From contig CM039466.1 in the NCBI GenBank assembly GCA_022414725.1, forward strand, positions 36,936,517-37,000,516: 64,000 bases of DNA. Reading direction: 5' to 3'. The DNA is from Microglena sp. YARC (taxonomy: Eukaryota > Chlorophyta > Chlorophyceae > Chlamydomonadales > Chlamydomonadaceae). This document shows, in pieces, positions 52,561 to 63,782 of this stretch (positions are counted from its first letter, which is position 1; each line of letters opens with the position of its first letter). The notes beneath the pieces were generated by a model. It searched no databases. It was given only the letters and a program-made list of their open reading frames with translations, and was not told where the DNA came from. The position numbers and the translations under genes were made by a program.

Positions 52561-53373
52561 GCTTTGCTTTCTTTTCTTTTGGATCTGCAACTAACTTAGC
52601 AGAAGTCCAAGCTGAGTTGGCGAGTCCCCTGGCATCGAAGCTCTCCAGGCCCCCCAACATCCACTCTGCCCCTTTCATCCCCACCCCCACCCCCACCCCC
52701 CCCCACACACACACTACCCAGGCCATTTCTCAGGCACTTGCCTTGGCAAAAGCCCAAGCTGAGTTTGCGAGACCCCTAAATCATCGAAGCCGCCCCCCTT
52801 TCACCCCCCCCCCGACCTTCTCCCCCCCCTCCTCCTAGACACACACACACACAAAACATACACTACCGAGGCCACTTATCAGGCTCATTGCACTGCTTTC
52901 TTTTGGATCTGCAACTACACTTAGCAAAAGCCCAAGCTGAGTTTGCGAGTTCCCCTGGCATCGAAGCTCTCCAGGCCCCCAACATCCTACTCTGCCCCCT
53001 TTCATCCCCCCCCCCCCCCCCCCACCACCACCACCACACACACACACTACCCAGGCCATTTCTCAGGCACTTGCCTTGGCAAAAGCCCAAGCTGAGTTTG
53101 CAAGTCCCCTGGCACCAAAGCTTTCCAACGTTCCCACTATGCCCCCTTTTATCCCCCCCCCCCCCCCACACACACACACACACACTAACTACCCAGGCCA
53201 TTTCTCAGGCACTTGCCTTGGCAAAAGCCCAAGCTGAGTTTGCAAGTCCCCTGGCGTCAAAGCTCTCCAAACTTTTGTCGAGCATCCTACTCTGCCCCCT
53301 TTCAATTCCCCCCCCCCCCCAAACACACACACACACAAACACCCACTACCCAGGCCATTTCTCGGGCACTTGC
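52561..53373 (-). repeat. Five further copies of an OPR exon with GC-AG donor
   Basis: GCAAAAGCCCAAGCTGAGTT recurs near 53,220, 53,080, 52,925, 52,746 and 52,600 (parent copy 53,381). Each reads, on the minus strand, (R/G)LANSAWAFAK; three are followed by GCAAGT, an ideal GC-type donor. The copies at 52.9 and 52.6 kb run on into KLVADPKEK-like sequence. Between copies lie poly-C/CA blocks. Confidence 0.85.
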
Positions 53374-53972
53374 CTTGGCAAAAGCCCAAGCTGAGTTTGC
53401 GAGTCCCCTAGCGTCGAAGCTCTCCAGGCTTTTGTCGAGCATCAAGCGTGACAGGGCATCGGCAAGGGGTCGTGTGGCTGACCACCTGTTGGTCCCCCCC
53501 GCTGCTTGGACGTCCTCACAGGGAGGCTGCTTCCCCCGTCCGAAGCCCCCCTCTCCAGGCTGGGGAGGGCTTAGGCCACGGAATGTGCCCTCCGCCTTGT
53601 GGGTGACGTCAACCATGCCTAAGCTGGGCCACGCACCGTTCCCTGCGCCTGCAGCCCCGCTCGTGGGGTGGGCCCCCCCAGGCTTGGCTGTGAGCCCCCC
53701 TGAATGGGCAGGCCCCCCTTCTGATGGGGCACCTACTGTGCAGCTTCCTGCCTGTGTGCTACTACCATTGTTGCCAGCTAGCTTGGGCATGCGGCTGATT
53801 GCGCTGCTCAAATTAAAAGCATCCATCTTGCTTCCCTTCTTGTGCACCAGCTCTAACAAATCGGCCACAGTTGGCGCGGCCATGATCTGCTTGTTCAGCA
53901 GGACCGATGCAGGGGAGGGTCGTGAGGAGGGCTTAGCGTGGGCCGTGTGTTTCGCACCCGAGGACACCCCTC
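53374..53972 (-). CDS. OPR gene exon: start of the OPR array
   Basis: Acceptor CCCAAGCAG, donor GCCAAG|GCAAGT (GC-AG intron) or, less likely, CCTGG|GTAGTG at 53,350. It reads Ser/Pro-rich sequence, then IMAAPTVADLLELVHKKGSK and MDAFNLSSAISRMPKLA. This is the segment that precedes the first repeat in many OPR proteins. A disordered Gly/Pro/Ala insert follows, then LADALSRLMLDKSLESFDAR and GLANSAWAFAK, the first clear OPR helix pair. The frame opens at about 53,985. Confidence 0.8.
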
Positions 53973-54799
53973 CTGCTTGGGGGGCTTAGCCCTACCCTCC
54001 CATCATCCTTGGTGCGGCGGCGCGGCTGTTCAGAGGCCCTGGTTGTAGGCTCATGCTGTCCCTTGGCCTGGGTTAGGGCAAGCTTCCTGGTTGGGGGTGG
54101 CGGCTGGGAGGAGGCTCTGGCGGCGGCTTGCTTTGGGTGGGTGGGGCTCTGGAGGGTGCGAGGCGGTGATGAAGGTCTTGGGAGCTAGTGATTGGGAGGT
54201 GGTACCAAAGCCCATTTGTTTCAAGCAGTTGTGGGTGAAGATTGGGAGGCGCGGTTCGGAGGGTTAGGAGGTGGACAGGGTGGGTAAGGAGAGTTGGGAG
54301 GGTTGTGAAGAGGGGAGGGGAGGGGAAGGGGGAGGGGGGGAGGGATGTAAGAGGGGTGAGTGTGGGGAAGGGGGAGGGGAGGGTTGGGAGGGTTGTAAGA
54401 GGGGGGGGGGGGGGGGGGGGGGAGGGAGGAAGAAAGGGAGATAGGGAGAAAGGGAGGGAGGGAGGGAGGGGAAACTCCAAAACCAATCCTACACCCTAGA
54501 AGGCTGCACCTTTCTGCGATAATACACGGTACAAACACAACACAGTAAATCTCAAGTGTGATACAACACAAGCAAACACAAACGAAACAGTTCAAATCAA
54601 CGGCTCCCTATAACGCACTTGTGTATTGGGAACACCATTGCATCCTTCCTTGAGGAAAGGCTCGCCCAGGCTTTCCACAACTAGAACACAAAGAATTCGG
54701 CGCAAATACAACACAAACAAACAAATATGATGCAGTAAAAAACGCAGTACAAATGCAGTACAATCGACACCATATAGCGTACTTGTGTAATGGGAGCAC
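53973..54799 (-). other. Intron with GGGA-rich tract and one exon-end copy
   Basis: GGGAGGG repeats at 54,290-54,475. At 54.53-54.69 kb a copy of the next upstream exon's end (ESLGEPFLKE, CAATG|GTGTTCCC) with its CACAAACAAACAAATATGA-type flank. A minus-strand frame upstream of 53,985 carries KLALTQAKGQHEPTTRASEQ-type sequence that may be more of the preceding exon. Confidence 0.5.
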
Positions 54800-55032
54800 C
54801 ATTTCATCCTTGTGAAAGGCTTCACCCAGCCCCGAAACCATTTGCTTGGCTACTCTCCCCGCAGACCCGGCTGCCTGGTCAGTTTGAGATAGTGAGGTGG
54901 AGGCGTTTGCAGCACCAGAAGCCTGCGGCTGTTGCTGCTTTGGCTGAGGTTGTGAGCGTGGCGGTGGAGGTGGGGGAGCGGGGAATTGGTTTCCCAATAG
55001 GGTGGTCCATGCTGAGCTGCTCGAGCTACCGA
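54800..55032 (-). CDS. Probable OPR gene exon (low-complexity linker)
   Basis: Acceptor CTCCTTGCAAG, possible donor GAAATG|GTGCTC. It reads GSSSSAWTTLLGNQFPAPPP, PPPRSQPQPKQQQPQASGAA, NASTSLSQTDQAAGSAGRVA and KQMVSGLGEAFHKDEM: a Pro/Gln/Ala/Ser-rich linker followed by a helix, as is common N-terminal to the OPR array. The donor is copied at about 54.62 kb. Confidence 0.55.
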
Positions 55033-55700
55033 CTTGCAAGGAGCCACGTGTGATGGGCAAGGCGAAGAGATGCGGGGAGAGGTGGGCCCTGCGGGTGAGG
55101 CGAATGGGTGAGGAGATGGGTGAGGCGAATAGATTGCAAGGAGCCACGTGTGATGGGGGAGACGAATAATGCTGTGCGAGGTGGGCCCTGCAGGTGGGGC
55201 GAATGGGTGAGGCGAATATATGCGGTGCGAGGTGGGCCCTGCAGGTGAGGCGAATATACAGTGAGAGGTGGGCACTGCAAGTGAGGCGAATGGGTTAGGC
55301 AATGGGTTAGGCAAATAGATGCGGTGAGAGGTGGTTCCATGCTGCACTGCTTGCGCCTGCGCCGACTTGCAAGGTGCAAAGTTGTGATGGGCGAGGCGAA
55401 GAGATGCGGTGAGAGGTGTGGCCCTGCGTGGGTGAGGCAAATGGGTGAGCAATGGGTGAGGCAATGCGGTGAGGCCAAATAGATGCGGTGAGAGGTGGGT
55501 CCATGCAGAGCTGCTTGACGGTGCAACGTGTGATGGGCGAGGCGAAGAGATGTGGGGAGAGGTGGGACCTGCGCGGGTGAGGCAAATGGGTGAGGCAATG
55601 GGTGAGGCAAATAAGTGAGGCAAATGGGTGAGGCAAATGGGTGCAGTGATGGGTGAGGCGAATAGATTGCAAGTTGCCACGTGTGATGGGCGAGGCGAAT
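55033..55700 (-). repeat. Copies of the linker exon's start, variable unit
   Basis: GAGGCGAAGAGATGCGGTGA, GAGGTGGG(C/T)CC, GCAGGTGAGGCGAAT and CACGTGTGATGGGCGAGGCG repeat over 670 bp. (T)TGCAAG|TCGG(C/T)-like acceptors with SS-AW-type codons recur near 55.37 and 55.51 kb. Confidence 0.7.
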
Positions 55701-56035
55701 GAACCCCAACTAATCGTAAACGACAGGGGCGCGGAGTTCATGCGATGCAGATGGTTTAACTTCAATTTAGAAGACAAAATCACTACTACTCTCAATACAC
55801 TGATGAATATGTCAGATATCTTCATCATCCCAACTCTTCAACATTTAGCAGGTTCTGACATTGTTTTTCAAATACATCACAAGGCATCAACATCTGTACA
55901 GCTTTCTGTGATCAAGTACGGCCAGGGTAACGTGCGGACAACACGACACAGACAGACAGACAGACAGAGACAGGCAGACAGACAATCGGACAACAGAATG
56001 GCTCCCGCCCCCCAGAAGGGGGCTATGCAAAAAAA
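55701..56035. mobile_element. Probable transposable-element remnant
   Basis: Unique sequence, then ACAGACAGACAGACAGAGAC and GGCTCCCGCCCCCCAGAAGG. ACAGACAGACA...GGCTCCCGCC(A/C)CCCAGAAGG also ends a segment at 62.48-62.53 kb, so this is the end of a dispersed element. No intact frame. Confidence 0.45.
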
Positions 56036-58604
56036 GTCAAATACAAAAAAATCCCACCAATCAGGAATGAGAGGTCCCCAATGTGACAGCTAGGCAGCAC
56101 ATAGCTCCTTAGTTTGCTTTGCAATAATTGTCGTACCTTTTGCATACACACACAAAACTCTGATCATGAGGAAGAGGTCCCCAATGTGACAGCAAGGCAT
56201 AAGATGGCTTTGCAATAATTGCCGTAACTTTTGCACACACACGAAAATAGGAAGGAGAGGTCCCCAATGTGACAGCTAGGCACCAGAGGGCTACTTCGTT
56301 CGCTCTGCAATAATTGCCGTAAATTTTGAACACACAAAAAGAACCGATCAGGAATGAGAGGTCCCCAATGTGACAGCTAGGCAGCACATGGCTTCTTCGT
56401 TCGCTCTGCAATAATTATCGTCAATTTTGCAACAACAAAAAAAAAATACAACTGATCAGGAATGAGAGGTCCCCAATGTGACAGGTAGGCATCAGATGGC
56501 TCCATCATTCTCTCTGCAAAAATTATCATAAAATTTGTCTGAAAAAGTCAAATAAAATAAAATCTCGCCAATCAGGAATGCAAGGTCCCCAATGTGACAG
56601 CTACGCATCCGATGGCTCAGCAATAATTGTGTAACTTTTTGTGAAAGTCAAATAAAATAAAATCTCACCGATCAGGAAGGAGAGGTCCCCCAATGTGACA
56701 GCGATAAAGTATGGGCTCCTTAGTTTGCTCTGCAATAATTGTCGTACATTCGCAACAACAAACAAAAATCTCACCGATCAGGAAGGAGAGGTCCCCAATG
56801 TGACAGCGATAAAGTATGGGGCTCCTTAGTTTGCTCAGCAATAATTGTCGTACATTTTGCAACAACAAACAAAAATCTCACCGATCAGGAAGGAGAGGTC
56901 CCCCAATGTGACAGCGATAAAGTATGGGCTCCTTAGTTTGCCTCTGCAATAATTGTCGTACATTTCGCAACAACAAACAAAAATCTCACGATCAGGAAGG
57001 AGAGAGGTCCCAATGTGACAGCGATAAAAGTATGGGGCTCCTTAGTTTGCTCTGCAATAATTGTCGTACACTTTCGCAACAACAAACAAAATCTCACCGA
57101 TTTTCAGGAAGGAAGGTCCCCAATGTGACAGCGATAAAGTATGGGGCTCCTTAGTTTGCTCTGCAATAATGTCGTACATTTCGCAACAACAAACAAAAAT
57201 CTCACCGATCAGGAAGGAGAGGTCCCCAATGTGACAGCGATAAAGTATGGGGCTCCTTAGTTTGCTCAGCAATAATTGTCGTACATTTCGCAACAACAAA
57301 CAAAAATCTCACCGATCAGGAAGGAGAGGTCCCCAATGTGACAGCGATAAAGTATGGGGCTCCTTAGTTTGCTCTGCAATAATTGTCGTACATTTCGCAA
57401 CAACAAACAAAAATCTCACCGATCAGGAAGGAGAGGTCCCCAATGTGACAGCGATAAAGTATGGGGCTCCTTAGTTTGCTCTGCAATAATTGTCGTACAT
57501 TTCGCAACAACAAACAAAAAATCTCACCGATCAGGAAGGAGAGGTCCCCAATGTGACAGCGATAAAGTATGGGGCTCCTTAGTTTGCTCTGCAATAATTG
57601 TCGTACATTTCGCAACAACAAACAAAAATCTCACCGATCAGGAAGGAGAGGTCCCCAATGTGACAGCGATAAAGTATGGGGCTCCTTAGTTTGCTCTGCA
57701 ATAATTGTCGTACATTTCGCAACAACAAACAAAAATCTCACCGATCAGGAAGGAAAGGTCCCCAATGTGACAGCGATAAAGTATGGGCTCCTTAGTTTGC
57801 TCTGCAATAATTGTCGTACATTTCGCAACAACAAACAAAAATCTCACCGATCAGAAGGAGAGGTCCCAATGTGACAGCGATAAAGTATGGGGCTCCTTAG
57901 TTTGCTCAGCAATAAGTGTCGTACATTTCGCAACAACAAACAAAAATCTCACCGATCAGGAAGGAGAGGTCCCCAATGTGACAGCGATAAAGTATGGGGC
58001 TCCTTAGTTTGCTCTGCAATAATTGTCGTACATTTCGCAACAACAAACAAAATCTCACCCGATCAGGAAGGATGAGGTCCCCAATGTGACAGCGATAAAG
58101 TATGGGGCTCCTTAGTTTGCTCTGCAATAATTGTCGTACATTTCGCAACAACAAACAAAAAATCTCACCGATCAGGAAGGAGAGGTCCCCAATGTGACAG
58201 CGATAAAGTATGGGGCTCCTTAGTTTGCTCTGCAATAATTGTCGTACATTTCGCAACAACAAAACAAAAATCTCACCGATCAGGAAGGAGAGGTCCCAAT
58301 TGTACAGCGATAAAAGTATGGGGCTTCCTTAGTTTGCTCTGCAATAATTGTCGTACATTTCGGCCAACAACAAACAAAAATCTCAACCTCGATCGGGAAG
58401 GAGAGTTCCCCAATGTGGACAGCGATAAAGTATGGGGCTCCTTAGTGTTGCTCTGCAATAATTGTCGTACATTTCGCAAAACAAACAAAAAATCCTCACC
58501 GATCAGGAAGGAGAGGTCCCCAAAGACAGCGATGAAGTATGGGGCTCCTTAGTTTGCTCTGCAATAATTGTCGTACATTTCGCAACAACAAACAAAAATC
58601 TCAC
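56036..58604 (-). repeat. About 24 tandem mini exon-intron units of ~104 bp
   Basis: Each unit, on the minus strand: TAATTATTGCAG acceptor, exon AGCAAACTAAGGAGCCCCAT, ACTTTATCGCTGTCACATTG, GGGACCTCTCCTTCCTGATCG (61 nt), donor GTGAGATTTTTG and a ~43-nt T-rich intron. Units sit at ~104-bp spacing (plus-strand CAATGTGACAG near 56,078, 56,176 ... 58,189). The outer six (56.04-56.6 kb) are more diverged. The parent is the exon at 58,605-58,806. Confidence 0.9.
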
Positions 58605-58806
58605 CGATCAGGAAGGAGAGGTCCCCAATGCGACAGCGATGAAGTAGAGGGCTCCTTAGTCCGCTCTGCAACATCATGCCCACCGATGGCTGCGAGCGCG
58701 TTGAAAAAGAGAGCATTGTCTGCTCCCTTGTCTGCCCAGCTGTCTACTTGTGGCAGGTAGGAGGCGAGAGACGACGATGTGGTCGACGATACTTGAGACA
58801 GACCAT
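58605..58806 (-). CDS. Probable OPR gene exon, N-terminal region
   Basis: Acceptor CTTCTACAG|ATGG, donor GATCG|GTGAGA. It reads GLSQVSSTTSSSLASYLPQV, DSWADKGADNALFFNALAAI, GGHDVAERTKEPSTSSLSHW and GPLLPDR. The middle has an OPR-like helical look. GTTGCAGAGCGG is coding here (VAER), but in the tandem copies the same TTGCAG|AG stands behind a T-rich tract as an acceptor. Its 5' part is copied in the array above, its 3' part in the array below. Confidence 0.65.
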
Positions 58807-61110
58807 CTGTAGAAGGGTAGGAGGGAGGGGTCAGGGCGTGGTGGGTGGGAAGGGTGGGTGGTGGTGGTGGTGGTGTTGAGTGGGGTGTGGTGGTGGTGAT
58901 GAGGCGGGGGGGGGGGGAGAGGCTGAGGCGTCCCGAAGGTAGTGTGTGGTAGGTGGTGTTGCGGGTTGGTGGGGTGCCGGGTGCCGGGCGGTTGGTGGGT
59001 GCTGGGGGGTGCCCAGCTGTCTACTTGAGCAGGTAGGAGGTGAGAGAGGACGATGTGGTCGACGATACTTGAGACAGACCATCTGCCAGATGGGTGGGAA
59101 GGGATGAGAGTAGGTGGTGGGTGAGAGGTGGGCGTGGGTGGGTGGTGGGTGGCGGCCGTGGGTGTGGTGGTGGGGTTGAGTGGTGGTGGGTGGTGGTGCT
59201 GAGGCGGGGGGGGGGGGGGGGCGGGGGGCAAGTGGGGGGGTGGGGAGTGCGGAGTGGTGGTGGGGGTGGTGGGGGGTAGGGAATGGAGGTTGGTGGGCGG
59301 GTAAGTGGGTGGTGCCAGCTGTCTACTTGAGACAGTAGAAGGTGAGAGAGGACGATGTGGTCGACGATACTTGAAAACAGACCATCTGTAGAAGGGTGGT
59401 AGGGAGGGTTCGAGGCTTGGTGAGTGTGATGGGTGGGTGATGGTGCTAGGTGGGTAGGTGGGTGGGTATTGGGGTGGGGCGGGTGGTGGTGTTGAGTGGT
59501 GGTGGTGGTGGTGGGAGGGGTGAGTGGTGGGTGGTGGTGGGGGGGGGGGGAGGGGGGGGGGGGGGGGGGGGGGGGAGGGGCTGGGGCGGGTGGTGCTTTG
59601 ATGGGTTGGTGGGTGAGTGGAGTGCTGGGCGGGTTGGTGGTTGGTGCCCAGCTGTCTACTTGGGGCAGGTAGGAGGCGAGAGAGGACAATGTGGTCGAAG
59701 ATACTTGAGACAGACCATCTGTTAGAAGGGTGGTAGGGAGGGTCGAGGCGTGTGGGTGGTGGTGGGCGGGTGGGTGACGGTGATAGGCGGGTGGGAGGGT
59801 GGTGGTGGTGGTGGTCTTGAGTGATGGTGGGTAGTGGTTATGGGCGGGTTGGTGGGTGGTGGGTGGCACCCAGCTGTCTACTTGAGGCAAATAGGAGGCG
59901 AGAGAGGACGATGTGGTCGACGATACTTGAGACAGACCATCTGTAGAAGGGTGGTAGGGAGGGTCAAGGCGTGGTGTGGTGGTGTGGTAGGCGGGTTGGT
60001 GACGGTGTTAGGTGGGTGGCTGGGAGGGTGGGCGGTGGTGGTGGGGTTGAGTGGTGGTGGGTGGTGTTAGGCTGGTGGGTGGGTGGGTGACAGTGCTAGG
60101 CGGGTGGGTGGGTGGTGGTGGTGGTGGTGGTGGTGGTGGTGGTGTGGGTGGTGGGTGGTGGTGCTGGGCGGAGTTGGTGGGTTGGTGGGTGCTGGGCGGT
60201 TGGTGGGTGGGTGGGTGCTGGTGGGTTGGTCCGTCGGTGGGTGCTGGGCGGGTTGGTAGGTTGGCGGGTTGGTGGGTGCTGGGCGGGTTGGTGGGTTGGT
60301 GGTGCTGGGCGGGTTGGTAGTTGGTTGGTGGTGGTTGGTGCCCAGCTGTCTACTTGGGGCAGGTAGGAGGTGAGGAGAGGACGATGTGGCTGACGACACT
60401 TGAGATAGGTCATCTGTAGATGGGTGGGAGGGATGAGGTAGGCTGGTGGGAGGGAGGGTGGGTTGGCGGGTTGGTGGGTCCTGGGCGGGTTGGTGGTCGT
60501 GGGTGCTGGGCGGCGTTGGTGGATTGGCGGGTGGGTGGGTGCTGGGCGGGTTGGTGGGGTTGGTAGGTTGGTGGGTTGGTGGGTGCTGGGCGGGTTGGTG
60601 GTTGGTTGGTGGTGGTTGGTGCCCAGCTGTCTACTTGGGGCAGGTAGAAGGTGAGAGAGGACGATGTGGTCGAGGATACTTGAGATAGGCTATCTGTAGA
60701 TGGGTGGTGGGGGGATAAGAGGTAGGTGGTGGGAGGGTGGTGGGAAGAGTGGGTGGGAGGGTGGTGGGAAGGTGGGTGGGTGAGTGTGAGGGTGGTGGGT
60801 GGGTGGGTGGAGCGAGAGGTGGGTGGGGTGGGTGTGAGGGTGTGTGAGGAGTGGGTGGGTGGAGTGAGAGGTGGGTGGGTGGGTCGGTGGGTGGGTGCGA
60901 GGTTGGGTGGGTGGGTGGGAGAGTGTTGGGAGCGGTAGGTGGGTGGGGTGAGAGGTTGGTGGGTGTTGATGGTGTGTATGCGTGTGTGTGAGTCAGATGA
61001 GGAAGCTCTTGGTTGGGTGGGTGGGATGGGTGGGTGGGACAGTGTGTCAGGGTAGGTGGTGGGGTGAGGGTAGGTGGGTGGGGTGAGAGGTTGGTGGGTG
61101 TTGATAGTGT
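58807..61110 (-). repeat. Six further copies of the exon's 5' part with GTTGG-rich spacers
   Basis: CAGACCATCTG (acceptor CAG|ATGGTCTG on the minus strand) and GACGATGTGGTCGACGATAC recur near 59.06, 59.36, 59.69, 59.92, 60.38 and 60.67 kb, ending at CAGCTGTCTACTTG (QVDSW). Spacers are GGTGGTGGTG, GGGCGGGTTGGTGGGTTGG and GTGGGTGGG. The 60.8-61.1-kb part has two copies of GGTTGGTGGGTGTTGAT and GTGTGTATGCGTGTG. Confidence 0.8.
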
Positions 61111-61425
61111 GTATGCGTGTGCTTGAGTCTGATGAGTTAGCTCTTGGTTTCCGTGCGTATCGCACGGGGGTTCGAATTGTGTTCTGCATACAGGCACACG
61201 CATGAAGGCGTGTAGAAGCATGCCATAATAATCCCTAGTCAACTCGAGGTGGCGACGAGTCGGAGCTCCCAGGAAGCTGCTGAGCGGAATAGTCCGAGGG
61301 AGTGTGCGTCCAGCAACCAGAAGCGTCGAGTTCGATCGGATACTATGCAGCAGCAAACGGGCAGCTTTCCGCAGGAGGCGCGGGGTGCACACAATAATGG
61401 TGTGGAGGTGCTGGTTTGTCAAGCA
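61111..61425 (-). CDS. Possible exon, unrecognised
   Basis: A minus-strand frame is open from an ATG at about 61,420 down to about 61,130 (HTIIVCTPRLLRKAARLLLH, TIPLSSFLGAPTRRHLELTR, DYYGMLLHAFMRVPVCRTQF). Codon choice is plausible and the sequence is not repetitive, but the plus strand is open too and no family or clear splice sites were recognised. It could be the 5' exon of the OPR gene or part of another gene. Confidence 0.25.
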
Positions 61426-61557
61426 TCGCCCCTCATAGTAGATTCAAAATAGCATCGTCATTACGGACTGCAAGAAAATCGTGCTTTCGAGAAGAGCTGA
61501 AAAAGTTGCATCGGAGTTGCCAGTGAGTTAATCGCAAGCGCACAAGGTCGGTGCACC

Positions 61558-61779
61558 ATGGCCAGCCTGTACAACCAGCAACACCGTATCTTGTTGCACA
61601 CTCTGCGATTCCTTTCTCCTAGTGCTGGAGATAAAAGTAGCGTTTGGTGTGTCTTGCGGAAGGAACCTGCCCGCCAGGTTGCGAGCAAGCTCAATACCAG
61701 CATCATAATGCATCGTGCTTCGTTAATTTATTCATATGCTTGGTTCGTTGAGTTAAAAGCAGTCCACGGTGTGTCTTGA
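61558..61779 (+). CDS. Possible short plus-strand first exon
   Basis: GCACCATGGCC is a strong start context. The frame reads MASLYNQQHRILLHTLRFLS, PSAGDKSSVWCVLRKEPARQ and VASKLNTS before degrading. GTGTGTCTTG...CAGGTTGC(G/T)AG is repeated at about 61,650-61,690 and 61,772-61,808. The N-terminal part looks coding; the true exon probably ends before about 61.65 kb. Not recognised. If real, it would separate the exons at 62.7-63.9 kb from the OPR gene. Confidence 0.3.
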   Translation: MASLYNQQHRILLHTLRFLSPSAGDKSSVWCVLRKEPARQVASKLNTSIIMHRASLIYSYAWFVELKAVHGVS

Positions 61780-62690
61780 TAAAACAAATCCGCCACACAG
61801 GTTGCTAGTACCCACCACGAGCTGCTAGTAGCGTATTCCGCAGTAGCTGTAATTTTGACATAGTAGCGAAGCCCGTTCCACAACTATCTCAGCATCAGAT
61901 CGTTGAAACTCCAGTCGAGGCGAAGTGCAGGTCTGATTGTGTATTTTCGAGTCTCAACGGCTCAACTTCTCAATATTGTTGGCCCCAGTTGGCCATTGTG
62001 ACTGGCGAAGGGGCGCCGGCATCGGTTAGAAAGAGATGAGGGCAATTCGTCCTCGATAAATCATTATAGTAACGAACCAGGCACTGCAGGTATGCACCCG
62101 ATAATCCGACTCATCGGCTGCAGACCTGCAGTGCGACAAAACATTATACATTCTGTTTACAGACCACGGTAATGAGAATATATATGACAGACCAGGGGGT
62201 AGCCAAATTTGCTTCAGGGGCTTGCCCAACCTCGAAAATCAACTTGATTATAGACCATCAGGATGGGCTACATGCTCACTCCAGTGGTGGCCAAATAGGC
62301 TTAAGGGACTTTCCCAGAACTAGGAACAGGAGAGACAGCTGAAGGCAAGCGTCGCAAGCGACTCAGAAAATTGGCGGAGTGTGTTGGCAACAGAACGAAA
62401 GGTGGCAACAATGGAGCTGACCGAAGCCAGTTACATGAGACAGTTGGCTGACATATCAGGCTTCAATTTTTCGGTCAATCGGACAGACAGACAAATGGGT
62501 AACCCTTGGGGCTCCCGCCACCCAGAAGGGGGGGCTCCGCCAAAAATGGAGATAAAGACGCGTGTACTTAATATTGTCGCCTTGCTCTTATCTTGTTCTG
62601 AATTCTGTATGTATGCAAACACATAAAATATTGCTCACAATTCCCCCTAAACTCTTCCTCCTCTCCACCACCACACGAGCATGCAAGCAT
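61780..62690. repeat. Dispersed-repeat fragments, no gene
   Basis: Two copies of CCAAAT(A/T)(G/T)GCTT(A/C)(A/G)GGG plus CTT(G/T)CCC (62,198 and 62,290), the ACAGACAGACAAATGGG...CACCCAGAAGGGGG fragment at 62,480-62,540, and otherwise unique sequence without splice-bounded frames. Confidence 0.5.
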
Positions 62691-62862
62691 TATCTACACA
62701 CCCACTGCCGTTGACAGCTCTGAGTGCACCAGCTGATCTAGTGACTTGCTACCTACACCCAGGTGGGACCACCAGGATCCTGACCAGCTCTTTCTTCAAG
62801 GGGAAGGTGGAGAGAAGGAGGTGAGTGCCACTAAGGCCATAGAACAGCTTGCATCCTGTTCA

Positions 62863-62960
62863 GGTTGTCGAACAGGTGTCCAGGGTGTACAACATCTGTT
62901 TATGTACATAATTGGTTAAACATGTAGTTGTTGAACAGGTGTTAAACACCCTGGACACCT
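62863..62960. repeat. Imperfect inverted repeat
   Basis: GTTGTCGAACAGGTGTCCAG plus GGTGT faces ACACCCTGGACACCTTTTTA in opposite orientation about 60 bp later; it could fold into a hairpin. Confidence 0.5.
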
Positions 62961-63116
62961 TTTTAACAATCGGAACAGGTGCAGGCGCCCGTAGGGTATG
63001 CCACCAGGATCCCGACCAACTCTTTCTCCAATGTGTAGGTGAAGAGAAGTAAGACTGAGCCACTTAGTTGCAAGCACTGTGCTTTGCTGCACTGTGCTGC
63101 CCTGCCCTGTGCTGTC

Positions 63117-63129
63117 TGTCTGTCTGTCC

Positions 63130-63198
<69 letters not shown>

Positions 63199-63257
63199 GC
63201 CTGCCTGTCTGTCTGTCTGCCTGCCTGTCTGTCTGTCTGTCTGTCTGTCTGCCTGCC

Positions 63258-63320
<63 letters not shown>
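63117..63320. repeat. (CTGT)n microsatellite, ~200 bp
   Basis: About 50 CTGT units with interspersed CTGC. Open on both strands (CLSV / TDRQ), not coding. Confidence 0.97.
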
Positions 63321-63539
63321 AATGCTGTATTTGATGATCTAGTGCCTTGCTATACCTGCACCTAGGTGGGGACTCTGCCACCAGGATCCTAACCAGATTT
63401 TTCTCCAATGTGAAGGACTGTAGGTGAAGAGGAGTCCAACTAAGATGCCACTAATGTGCAACGAAGGTGCAAGCAATGTCTGAAGTTTATAATAAGTTAC
63501 AGGGGCCGCCAAGGGCAGCATCTAAGTAGCCGGTTAGAT

Positions 63540-63720
63540 ATCGTACTGGGGGATTCCATTCCATGAGGACCCTACTGGGCAGTACAGGTTATGACTCAAC
63601 AAGCTCGACAACAACAACAAGAACAGCCTCAACAAGTAACCTCAACGAACAACAAAAACCTCAACAACAACGAGGCATAGTGAGTCATATCATAACACCA
63701 GGTCTGTAATACTACACCCC
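63540..63720. other. AACAACAA-rich stretch
   Basis: CAACAACAAC and CCTCAACAA repeats; no exon. Confidence 0.5.
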
Positions 63721-63782
63721 CGCTGCTGTTGATGGGTCAGAGTGCACCAGATGATCTAGCGACTTGCTCCCTGCTCGAAAGC

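Larger units (their letters stand above)
62700..63782 (-). repeat. Three degenerate copies of an OPR-like exon, ~300-370-bp unit
   Basis: Minus-strand copies end near 62,760, 62,995 and 63,362. They read FTLEKNLVRILVAESPP, TLEKELVGILVAYP or KKELVRILV, corresponding to PWELAMILVAYSHLGA of the parent at 63,783. Acceptor CTACAG and donors G(C/T)AG|GTA are present in several. GATCTAGT(G/C)... and CCAGGATCC recur on the plus strand. Confidence 0.7.

Noticed and set aside
56036..58604. CRISPR-like regular spacing of ~104-bp repeats
   Set aside because: There are no unique spacers between conserved repeats; the whole unit is repeated and it contains splice signals. The context is eukaryotic.
63117..63320. 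Cysteine-rich protein CLSVCLSV
   Set aside because: Translation of a CTGT microsatellite.
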